Source: Hungatella effluvii (GTDB lineage Bacteria > Bacillota > Clostridia > Lachnospirales > Lachnospiraceae). Taken from it: a stretch of 64,000 nucleotides of DNA. The translations under genes were made by a program, and so were the position numbers. Positions 8,610 through 15,917 of the stretch are shown piece by piece. The DNA is taken from contig NZ_QJKD01000004.1 of the NCBI RefSeq assembly GCF_003201875.1, positions 186,001-250,000 on the forward strand. The letters run 5' to 3'. The notes under the pieces were generated by a model that saw only the letters and a list, made by a program, of their open reading frames with translations, was not told the origin of the DNA and did not search any database. Every line of letters starts with the position of its first letter. The first letter of the stretch is position 1.

Positions 8610-9298
8610 CTGTATCCAACTCCGATTTCTGTATAAATGTATTGAGGCTCCGCCGGGTTAATCTCCAGCTTTCTGCGAATATGAGCCATGTTGACCCGCA
8701 GGATCTGATTATTGCTATCCGCAAACGGCCCCCAGATTCTGCTGATGATATAATCATAGGTGAGAACTTTCCCGGACTGTTCAGCCAGCAGGGAGACCAG
8801 CTTATATTCGATCTGTGTTAAGTGGACCTCCTTTTCCTTAAGAGAGACGAGGCGTTTGTCAAAATCAATGACCAGATCCCCGCTTCGGTACGGCGGCTGA
8901 ACGAGCGTTCCATCCCCGGTGCTGACAGTCGGTTTGCCGTGGCGGAGCGCGGTGCGGATGCGGGCCAGAAGCTCACTGGTGCCGAAGGGCTTTGTGATAT
9001 AGTCGTCCGCACCGAAATCCAGTGCTGCGACCTTTTCCTGCTCCTGGGTTCTTGCAGATATGACGATGATGGGAATATTGGACCAGCTGCGCACATTCTT
9101 GATAATGTCGATTCCATCCAGGTCAGGCAGACCCAGATCCAGAAGAATCATATCGGGGCAGCAGGCATTAATCAGAGATAACCCTTCTTTTCCGCTGACA
9201 GCGGTGAGAACCTTGTAATCATGGGTCTCCAGCGCCGCCTCGATAAAACTCAGTATGTTTTTCTCATCTTCTATAATAACGATCGTTAACTTACTCAT
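8588..9298 (-). CDS. OmpR/KdpE-type response regulator
   Basis: 236 residues. Receiver domain (1-120): acidic pocket EDE, phospho-acceptor Asp in ILLDLGLPDLDG, conserved Lys in ITKPF. A winged-helix DNA-binding domain (about 130-232) carries the ILRVNMAHIRRKLE recognition region and the YIYTEIGVGYRM wing. Sequence style is KdpE-like. It overlaps the upstream kinase gene by 8 nt, so the two are co-translated. No kdpFABC potassium pump genes lie nearby, so potassium control should not be assumed. The target is unknown. Confidence 0.9.
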   Translation of the reverse strand: MSKLTIVIIEDEKNILSFIEAALETHDYKVLTAVSGKEGLSLINACCPDMILLDLGLPDLDGIDIIKNVRSWSNIPIIVISARTQEQEKVAALDFGADDYITKPFGTSELLARIRTALRHGKPTVSTGDGTLVQPPYRSGDLVIDFDKRLVSLKEKEVHLTQIEYKLVSLLAEQSGKVLTYDYIISRIWGPFADSNNQILRVNMAHIRRKLEINPAEPQYIYTEIGVGYRMRESEN

Positions 9299-10367
9299 AT
9301 GTATCTTCTCCTAACGGTAAGGTAAATGTGAACCGGGCTCCCTGTTTTTCATTCGCGGCTGTTATGGTGCCGCCGTGGGCGGTAATGATGGTCTTGCAGA
9401 TGGACAGCCCGATTCCCATTCCTTTGTGGGAATCTCCGCTGCTGTTCGGGGAGGGCGTATAGCCGTCAAACAGTGTATCCAGGCGCTCCGGAGCAATTCC
9501 GGTTCCGTGGTCGGTGATGTCGAACCAGGCCAGGCCGTCGTGAACCGTAATATTTAAATCAATGGGCTCCTCCGAATGCGAGTGGTAGACCGCATTCTCC
9601 AGCAGGTTTATGATGACCTGCTCGATCAGGGTGGCGTCCATGGGAACCATAATAAATTCATCCGGTACGGTAACATGAACGATAGCGTCGGGAAGACGCT
9701 TGTGGAAGCGCTGTACCGCCTCTGAGGCCACCTCTTCCAGCGGTTCGGAGGATTTCGTCACCTGGGTGTCGCTATCGCGTATCCTGGTGACGCTGAGCAG
9801 ATTCTCTACCATGTTGAGGAGCCAGTTGGCATCCTCATTGATGTTGGATACCATGCCGGTCTTTTCGGCTTCTGTCATATGGTCCCTGTTTTCCAGATAT
9901 GCACTGCTGGCGCCGATGATGCCCGTCAGCGGAGTCCGCAGGTCGTGTGAGACGGCCCTCAGTAAATTGGCGCGCATCGTCTCCTTTTCAGCCTCCATCA
10001 GAATGTGATTCTGCTCTTTTAGGTGGGTGGTGGTGGTACTTGTAATGCCGGAGATCAGAAGCATGGCAAAGAAGGTTACCGGATAGCCATCCAGCGTAAA
10101 GTCAAGCTGCATAAACGGATACGTAAATACATAGTTTACGCAGATAACACCGATAACAGAAGCTACGATTCCAGGTACGTAGCCATCCGTATAGCGGGCC
10201 GTCAGCATGACCGCCAGCATAAAGACGATTCCCACATTCGTCCTGTTTCCTCCGATAAAGAGAAACAGGGTGGAACAGATGGTGGCGGCAAGCAGGAAAA
10301 CCGACGTGACCACGATATTCCTCATTAAATCTTCTTTTGGCATCTTACCTTGTCTTTTTATCCTCAT
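9291..10367 (-). CDS. KdpD-like sensor histidine kinase, short form
   Basis: 358 residues. The N-terminus has four hydrophobic segments of the DUF4118 type (about 18-110, including VGIVFMLAVMLTARYTDGY), then HisKA with VSHDLRTPLTGI and a HATPase domain (N box NLLENAVYHS, G boxes DHGTGI and GMGIGLSI). Full KdpD proteins are about 900 residues with N-terminal KdpD and USP domains; both are missing here. Alternative starts are ATG codons 8 and 14 codons downstream; the first (10343) has AAGG spaced 4 nt. It follows the carboxypeptidase gene by 24 nt and probably shares its transcript. Confidence 0.85.
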   Translation of the reverse strand: MRIKRQGKMPKEDLMRNIVVTSVFLLAATICSTLFLFIGGNRTNVGIVFMLAVMLTARYTDGYVPGIVASVIGVICVNYVFTYPFMQLDFTLDGYPVTFFAMLLISGITSTTTTHLKEQNHILMEAEKETMRANLLRAVSHDLRTPLTGIIGASSAYLENRDHMTEAEKTGMVSNINEDANWLLNMVENLLSVTRIRDSDTQVTKSSEPLEEVASEAVQRFHKRLPDAIVHVTVPDEFIMVPMDATLIEQVIINLLENAVYHSHSEEPIDLNITVHDGLAWFDITDHGTGIAPERLDTLFDGYTPSPNSSGDSHKGMGIGLSICKTIITAHGGTITAANEKQGARFTFTLPLGEDTYE

Positions 10368-10391
10368 TGTCTATAACAGCCTTTCCGCGGA

Positions 10392-12065
10392 TTATTTGAA
10401 TTTCAAATGCCGGTTTCCGCGGCCTTTCTTTCGCTTCGAGGTGTAGGAACTGCGCCGCTGTTCTATCAGGTTGTTGAATTCATCGGCGGATACGCCGGAA
10501 TCCTGCAGACGTTTTAACCTCTGTTCGTGGCGGAAATGGTATTCCTGGGTCTCCCTGTTCTTTCTGATGATCAGGAAGGTGATGAGCGCGCCGAGGAGCG
10601 CCACACCGGCGACGCTGCCGAGAATAATCCAGGCAATGGCTGGTATCTCAAAGGGTCTTAACGCTTTTTCTCTGTAATCCTCAGTCTCTTTTGGAAGCTC
10701 TGTTTCGCCCTGAGGGACCGTTTCTTCCGGATACTGAGCCCCCTCCGGAGACTGCCCGGCTGCTGCATCGGGAACGGCTGCATCGTTTTCTCCGCTGTTG
10801 GCTGCATCGGGAACGGCTTCGTCGTTCTCCCCGCTGCTGGCTGCTTCCGAGGCGGCCTGATCAGTGTTCAATGCCGATTCGCCTTCACCGCCGGAGGCCG
10901 GAACCTGGTGGGAGGATGCGGCGCTTTCAAACAGCGCCTGGTTGGTCTCTAAATAGGTACAGCCGATCTGGCGTTCATTGTACCGGTAACAAATCTTGGC
11001 TACCGCATTAGCCGGGTCGCTGTCTGATATATCGTAACTGAGTGTTGCCTCGGCGTCAGAAAATTCAGCTGTTTTCGGAAGAATAATCCGTCCGTCGGGA
11101 TCTAAAATGAGCGCTGCCGGTTTATCAAGCGTCAGGCCGCCAAAGGTTAAATCACTGCTGACAGGGCTGTATTTCGTCTCGTGATCCGCCGCGCGGACGG
11201 ATACAAAGTTCTCAAATCCGAAGTCCAGCAAATTTTTTGTGTCGGTCCAGTACTGGGGAGTCGAGCCCTTGAGGATGACGGCAATCAGCTTTAAACCGTT
11301 CTTTTTAGCACAGGTGACCAGCGTGTTGCCCGCCAGTGTGGTGTAGCCGGTCTTGCCGCCCACGATGCCGGGATAGTAGTATGGCGTACTCTTCTTAAGC
11401 ATCTTATGGCCCGGATAGATGGTCAGGCCTTCCGGGTTGATGGAATTCGGCGGAAGCTTGTAATAGGTGGTGGAGTCGATTTCCTCGAAGGTGGGATTTA
11501 AAAAGGCAGCTCTGGCGATTAACGCCATGTCGTATGTGGAGGTATAGTGTTCCGGGTCGTTTAGACCGCTGGGGTTGGCGAAATGGGTGTCGGTGCAGCC
11601 CAGTTCCTTCGCCCTTGCATTCATCATGTCAGCAAACGCTTCCGTACTTCCGGCCACATGCTCCGCAAGGGCGTTGGCCGATTCGTTGGCCGATTTTAAC
11701 AGCAGGGCGTAGAGGCAGTCCTTGACAGACAGCTTGTCTCCCTCGTTGATCCCCGCGTTGCTGCTCCCTGCCTCCACGTTAAAGACTGCGTTGTGGGAGA
11801 AGGTAACGGTTTCATCGAGGCTGCATTTTTCAATGACGATCAGCGCCGTCATAATCTTCGTAATACTGGCCGGAAAATACTGGTTATGAATGTTTTGTCC
11901 CCAAAGTACGGTTCCGGTGTCCGCGTCTATGACGATACCGCTTTCCGCCTGAACGGAAACGCCGGAGGGCCAGTCAGGGGCCGCCAGTGCAGTTTCCGTA
12001 AATGCGCCCATAAGGAGCATCAGACATAAGAGGAACGCCGACATTCGTTTTATCAATTGCGTCAT
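10392..12065 (-). CDS. dacF: D-alanyl-D-alanine carboxypeptidase (class S11 PBP)
   Basis: 557 residues from the ATG at 12065, preceded by GGAGAG and followed by a signal peptide (SAFLLCLMLLMGAFTETALA). It trims the terminal D-Ala of peptidoglycan stem peptides outside the membrane. Catalytic motifs: SITK (SxxK), SAN (SxN) and KTG in GGKTGYT. After the catalytic domain comes a PBP5_C-like domain, then a Glu/Ala/Pro-rich linker with near-duplicated units (SGENDEAVPDAAN, SGENDAAVPDAAA), and a C-terminal membrane helix (IAWIILGSVAGVALLGALIT). This transmembrane anchor differs from the usual amphipathic PBP5 anchor. The gene sits in a minus-strand run with the flanking genes. Confidence 0.9.
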   Translation of the reverse strand: MTQLIKRMSAFLLCLMLLMGAFTETALAAPDWPSGVSVQAESGIVIDADTGTVLWGQNIHNQYFPASITKIMTALIVIEKCSLDETVTFSHNAVFNVEAGSSNAGINEGDKLSVKDCLYALLLKSANESANALAEHVAGSTEAFADMMNARAKELGCTDTHFANPSGLNDPEHYTSTYDMALIARAAFLNPTFEEIDSTTYYKLPPNSINPEGLTIYPGHKMLKKSTPYYYPGIVGGKTGYTTLAGNTLVTCAKKNGLKLIAVILKGSTPQYWTDTKNLLDFGFENFVSVRAADHETKYSPVSSDLTFGGLTLDKPAALILDPDGRIILPKTAEFSDAEATLSYDISDSDPANAVAKICYRYNERQIGCTYLETNQALFESAASSHQVPASGGEGESALNTDQAASEAASSGENDEAVPDAANSGENDAAVPDAAAGQSPEGAQYPEETVPQGETELPKETEDYREKALRPFEIPAIAWIILGSVAGVALLGALITFLIIRKNRETQEYHFRHEQRLKRLQDSGVSADEFNNLIEQRRSSYTSKRKKGRGNRHLKFK

Positions 12066-12150
12066 ATCGTGTAATCTCTCCGTATTTTCATTCGGTTTCA
12101 TAAAAAGGTCCACTTTACAGTATAGGTTATTTCCTGTAACAAGTAAAGGT

Positions 12151-12846
12151 TCAAACGTTATTTTTCTTTGATTTTCTAAGGAAAAAGAGGGCCAGACCGA
12201 AGACAATAACGACACAGAGAAAGAAGGTGATTCCAATATGAAGCACCGTGTCGCTGAAAAATCCCTCCGGAACGATATTGATCAGCATATCCGTAGCAGG
12301 GTCCAGAATCCATAAATCGTTGCTGAAAAAGATATGATGAAACATGATAAAGTATTTTGAGAAGTCTGTGGAGATGATGGCTGCAAGTATTGCGGTAACG
12401 CCGAAGAACAGACCGGTTCCCAGACAGACCGATTTTGGAAATACCCGCTTTAAGTCCGCTTTTAACAGGAAAAGGATGATGAGGCAGAGAGCCATGACAA
12501 GAAGGCAGCCCCGGCGGATGGCCAGCGCGTCTAAGAAGAGTCCGCGGACATCCTCCATATGGGCGATTTCCCGCTCATTGAAAAATTCCCGTGAAACTCC
12601 GCCCATGGTGGTGTTTACATGAAGATCGGCGCGTTTTCCCCGCAGATAGGCCATCATCTGGTCCGTCACATCGAGTAAGTCTTCCATGGTCATGTCCACC
12701 GCCTCTGTGACATTGTATTTGGCGTATTCTTTCTCAAAATAGCCGGGCGTCCAGTAGACGACTGCCTCCACGGAAGTGATTAAGAGCGTGACCATCAGAC
12801 AGATTGAGAAAATAATGCCTGCGGCGTAATGGATGATTGTTTTCAT
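12151..12846 (-). CDS. TIGR01906/DUF1461 family membrane protein (Lit-like)
   Basis: 231 residues. It has an N-terminal helix, a roughly 95-residue extracytoplasmic segment (EKEYAKYNVTEAVDMTMEDL...NEREIAHMEDVRGL), then three or four helices towards the C-terminus. This architecture and the EREIAHM-type motif fit the TIGR01906 family. From family knowledge, some members (Lit) are lipoprotein intramolecular transacylases that move an acyl chain to the lipoprotein N-terminal cysteine. That function for this copy is inference. It is 29 bp downstream of the UPF0126 gene and 85 bp upstream of the carboxypeptidase start. Confidence 0.75.
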   Translation of the reverse strand: MKTIIHYAAGIIFSICLMVTLLITSVEAVVYWTPGYFEKEYAKYNVTEAVDMTMEDLLDVTDQMMAYLRGKRADLHVNTTMGGVSREFFNEREIAHMEDVRGLFLDALAIRRGCLLVMALCLIILFLLKADLKRVFPKSVCLGTGLFFGVTAILAAIISTDFSKYFIMFHHIFFSNDLWILDPATDMLINIVPEGFFSDTVLHIGITFFLCVVIVFGLALFFLRKSKKNNV

Positions 12847-12875
12847 AGTAAGTCCTCCTGTAAATGGTGTAACGG

Positions 12876-13526
12876 TTATTTTTTCGTGGCCGTCGGAAGA
12901 TTCCAGCAGTATCGGGTTGCCAGAATACGGATCAGGATGACGGCGCCGGCGCCGATCAGCATGGCGGCGTCATTGTTCATGTAGTCCTGAAGATACGCGT
13001 AAAGAACGGCACCCGTGATGGAGGCGCAGGCGTAAACGTGTTTCTTCAGTATATAAGGCGTCTCTCCGGCCATAATGTCTCTTAAGAGCCCGCCTCCCAC
13101 TCCGGTGATCACCCCGAGAAAGATAATCAGAAAATGGTAGCGGCCGTATCCGGCCAGCACCGCGGTGTCAATGCCTACCACAGTAAAGGCGCCGAGCCCG
13201 ACGGCATCGAAGATGTTCATGACTTTCTCATACATTTCGATGGAACGGCTGGCCAAAATCTTCTGGTTGCGCCGCACAATAACAAAAAGTATCATGACCG
13301 TAATAAAGGCAAGTAATACATAAACCGGGTCCTTAAAAAGATTTGGCGGCACATTTCCGATGATGATGTCCCGCAGCATTCCGCCGCCAACGGCAGTGGT
13401 GACGCCGAGAACGATGACTCCCAGCAAATCCAGCTGCCTTTTGATTGCCACCATGGCGCCAGACGAGGCAAAGGCGATCGTACCAATCGCTTCCACGAAA
13501 AACAGTAACGAAAACTGCAGTTCCAT
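12876..13526 (-). CDS. TRIC/UPF0126 family membrane channel protein
   Basis: About 216 residues with six or seven predicted helices in two internally similar halves. Each half has the glycine-rich signature followed by LRDI: AVGGGMLRDIIIGNVP in the first half and GVGGGLLRDIMAGETP in the second. This duplicated motif defines the UPF0126/YicG family, whose members are prokaryotic TRIC-like trimeric cation channels. ATG 13526 is chosen; an in-frame TTG at 13532 lies closer to the GGGGG ribosome site and is possible. First gene of the minus-strand run. Confidence 0.85.
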   Translation of the reverse strand: MELQFSLLFFVEAIGTIAFASSGAMVAIKRQLDLLGVIVLGVTTAVGGGMLRDIIIGNVPPNLFKDPVYVLLAFITVMILFVIVRRNQKILASRSIEMYEKVMNIFDAVGLGAFTVVGIDTAVLAGYGRYHFLIIFLGVITGVGGGLLRDIMAGETPYILKKHVYACASITGAVLYAYLQDYMNNDAAMLIGAGAVILIRILATRYCWNLPTATKK

Positions 13527-13716
13527 ATTCAAAAACCCCCGAATGTTCTATATTAAGCATTTTGTACGGTGAATCAACAAAAGTATACGTTTCCGTTCGA
13601 ATTTTGTCAATAAATATGAAGGGAAGGAAAAAAGTATTTTCTTGTTTTTAACACGGTAAAGTGATATAGTGTTATTGGACTAAATGTAAAAAATTGATAA
13701 TTTTAAAATATTTTGC

Positions 13717-13745
13717 TTGCATTTTTTCGGAAAATTATTTATTAT
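13717..13745 (+). promoter_or_regulatory. Promoter of citrate synthase
   Basis: TTGCAT at 13717-13722, 17-nt spacer, TATTAT at 13740-13745, set in AT-rich DNA. It predicts a leader of roughly 140 nt before the gene. Confidence 0.65.
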
Positions 13746-13784
13746 TGAAAGTGAAACAGTTCAAAAGTGAACAATTGGAGGTGA

Positions 13785-13857
13785 CCATATCTATCGAAGG
13801 CCCAAGGGGGCCGAAGGCATATGATCGTGCCTGAGGACTTCCGGGAAAGCAGCGGAA
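13785..13857 (+). other. Structured 5' leader of citrate synthase, function unknown
   Basis: Between promoter and gene lie three consecutive short hairpins: GGCCC/GGGCC, GGCA...TGCC and TTCCG...CGGAA, in a GC-rich island inside AT-rich DNA. No match to a riboswitch class I can name, no T-box sequence, and no terminator before the gene. The remaining part of 13533-13890 holds only the promoter and AAGAGGTG ribosome site. Confidence 0.4.
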
Positions 13858-13890
13858 CTTAATCATTAAATTTAAGAAAGAGGTGTTTGC

Positions 13891-15249
13891 ATGATTGATC
13901 AGAAAGAGTTTGTAAAAAATGTTGATGAGTGGTCCAGTATCTGTTTAAATGATGAGAGGATCGACTTGGGGTTATATGAAAAATATGACGTAAAACGAGG
14001 GCTCAGAGATAAGAACGGCAACGGTGTTGTGGCAGGTCTTACGAAGGTATCAAAGATTTTGTCCAGCAAGACAGTGGATGGTGTGAAGATGCCGTGTGAG
14101 GGCCAGTTATTCTATCGCGGTTATAATATTTATGACCTGGTGGGCGGCGTAGTAAAAGACAGCCGTTTTGGTTATGAAGAGATCGCCTATCTGCTTCTGT
14201 TTGGCGAACTGCCGAATACGGAACAGCTGGGACGTTTTTCCCAGACGCTGGCCTACAGCCGCACCCTGCCTACAAACTTTGTCAGGGACGTGGTCATGAA
14301 GGCTCCCAGCAGGGATATGATGTCCTGTCTGGCTAGAAGCATCTTAACGCTTTCCTCCTACGATGATATGGCCAGTGATATTTCCGTTCCAAACGTGCTG
14401 CGTCAGAGCCTGATGTTAATCAGCGTCATGCCGATGTTAGCCGTATACAGCTACCACGCTTTCAACCATTATGAGTGTGACGAGAGTATGTATATCCACC
14501 GTCCGGATGAGAATCTGTCCACGGCGGAGAATCTGCTGCGTCTGCTCCGCCCGGATAAGAATTACTCCATGGTGGAGGCCCACGTGCTGGATCTGGCGCT
14601 GATTCTTCATATGGAACACGGCGGCGGCAACAACTCCACATTCACAACCCATGTCGTTACATCTTCCGGTACGGACACGTATTCGGTGGTAGCGGCGGCT
14701 CTTGCTTCCTTAAAGGGTCCGAAACACGGCGGAGCTAACATCAAGGTCGTAGAGATGATGGAAGACTTACGGAAGGAAGTCAATGACTTAAAGGACGAGG
14801 AAGAAGTAGAATTCTATTTAAGAAGGCTGTTACATAAAGAGGCATTTGATAAGAAGGGCTTAATCTACGGCATGGGTCACGCCGTTTATTCCAAATCTGA
14901 TCCGCGTGCTGAGATATTCAAGGGATTTGTACACCAGCTGTCCGAAGAAAAGGGACGCATGGATGACTTTAACTTATATTCCATGATCGAACGCCTGGCA
15001 CCGCAGGTAATTTCGGATGAGAGAAAGATTTACAAGGGCGTCAGCGCCAATGTGGACTTCTACAGCGGCTTTGTTTACAGCATGCTGGATATTCCGAAGG
15101 AGCTGTTCACCCCGATTTTCGCAATTGCCAGAATCGTGGGATGGAGCGCACACCGGATCGAGGAGCTGATCAACATGGATAAGATTATTCGTCCGGCCTA
15201 TACCAGCGTGATGATGGAAGAAGAGTATACACGTCTCAATGAGAGATAG
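13891..15249 (+). CDS. gltA: Citrate synthase
   Basis: 452 residues. It condenses acetyl-CoA and oxaloacetate to citrate. The catalytic triad can be placed: His in GPKHGGANIK, His in GMGHAVYSKSDPRA and Asp in NVDFYSGFVYSML. The early RGYNIYDLV segment (GQLFYRGYNIYDL) is typical of the family. A 2-methylcitrate synthase activity cannot be excluded. In anaerobes this enzyme usually feeds the oxidative branch to 2-oxoglutarate and glutamate; no aconitase or isocitrate dehydrogenase gene is nearby. The gene stands alone with its own promoter, leader and terminator. Confidence 0.92.
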   Translation: MIDQKEFVKNVDEWSSICLNDERIDLGLYEKYDVKRGLRDKNGNGVVAGLTKVSKILSSKTVDGVKMPCEGQLFYRGYNIYDLVGGVVKDSRFGYEEIAYLLLFGELPNTEQLGRFSQTLAYSRTLPTNFVRDVVMKAPSRDMMSCLARSILTLSSYDDMASDISVPNVLRQSLMLISVMPMLAVYSYHAFNHYECDESMYIHRPDENLSTAENLLRLLRPDKNYSMVEAHVLDLALILHMEHGGGNNSTFTTHVVTSSGTDTYSVVAAALASLKGPKHGGANIKVVEMMEDLRKEVNDLKDEEEVEFYLRRLLHKEAFDKKGLIYGMGHAVYSKSDPRAEIFKGFVHQLSEEKGRMDDFNLYSMIERLAPQVISDERKIYKGVSANVDFYSGFVYSMLDIPKELFTPIFAIARIVGWSAHRIEELINMDKIIRPAYTSVMMEEEYTRLNER

Positions 15250-15275
15250 GAACTGAATACAGATGCGAAATAAGG

Positions 15276-15324
15276 CGGTTGTAAACAGCGGATCAGATCC
15301 GGCTGGTTTGCAGCCGTTTTTTTT
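15276..15324 (+). terminator. Terminator of citrate synthase
   Basis: CGGTTGTAAACAGC pairs with GCTGGTTTGCAGCCG (with G-U pairs), plus an inner GGATC/GATCC stem, followed by eight T residues. Confidence 0.8.
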
Positions 15325-15450
15325 CATAGGAAAGTTCGTCCTATGAAATAAAAACCCTCCGGTAGGATGCGCCCTCCGTGCTAAGGAAGTATGGCCGCTG
15401 AAGCGACCGCGCTCCGGCGCGAGAGTCCGGCGAGCCGGACTCTTTATTCT
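15317..15450. repeat. Dispersed intergenic repeat, copy 1
   Basis: Starts with the hairpin TTTCATAGG-N9-CCTATGAAA, then AAAAACCCTCCGG, CTAAGGAAGTATGGCCGC, a GCGCTCCGGCGC hairpin and the perfect stem AGTCCGGC-GA-GCCGGACT. Nearly the same sequence recurs at 59131-59294. Both copies begin at the T run of an upstream terminator-like hairpin and are intergenic. Confidence 0.85.
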
Positions 15451-15527
15451 TGAGTTTTGTACCTGAAAGCGCTATAATAAAACTATTATTGCCCGGAGAC
15501 TCAGGAGCTTCGGAAGGCGGAACGGAC

Positions 15528-15917
15528 ATGGAAAGAGAGGTACAGAGGATGACGGATAAAACATTGGCAGTTTTGCGTGCAGCATCGATTGACGTGGAGG
15601 GTACGCTGGCCCGTTTTTGCGGAAACAGCGCATTGTATGAAAAATTTCTGGTAAAATTTCTTCAGGATGACAATTTTGAAAAGATAGGGGAGGCAATCCG
15701 GGCATCGGACAGCCAGATGATGCAGATGGCAGCCCATACATTAAAGGGAGTTTCCGGAAATCTGGGCTTTACCGATTTGATGGCTGCCTGCGCCGAAATG
15801 GTCAGTCAGCTGAGACAGACGAATATGGAGGGAGCGCTGGCTGCGTATCCGCGTGTGAGGGAGACCTACGAGACGGTGTGCGAAGCAATTAACAGCATGG
15901 AGGGAATCGGTGGATGA
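15528..15917 (+). CDS. Histidine phosphotransfer (Hpt) domain protein
   Basis: 129 residues from ATG 15528; an ATG at 15549 with GAGAGG upstream is an equally possible start. A single four-helix Hpt domain with the phospho-accepting His in AAHTLKGVSGNLGF. It would relay phosphate between a hybrid kinase and the receiver of the next gene. The stop overlaps the next start by 4 nt (ATGA), so the two are translationally coupled. No partner hybrid kinase is in the window. Confidence 0.88.
   Translation: MEREVQRMTDKTLAVLRAASIDVEGTLARFCGNSALYEKFLVKFLQDDNFEKIGEAIRASDSQMMQMAAHTLKGVSGNLGFTDLMAACAEMVSQLRQTNMEGALAAYPRVRETYETVCEAINSMEGIGG

Noticed and set aside
8588..10367. Naming the two-component pair kdpE/kdpD
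   Set aside because: The kinase lacks the KdpD and USP domains and there is no kdpFABC nearby, so the names would imply an unsupported function.
13785..13857. T-box or named riboswitch before citrate synthase
   Set aside because: No T-box sequence, antiterminator or terminator is present, and the hairpins do not match the conserved cores I can recall.
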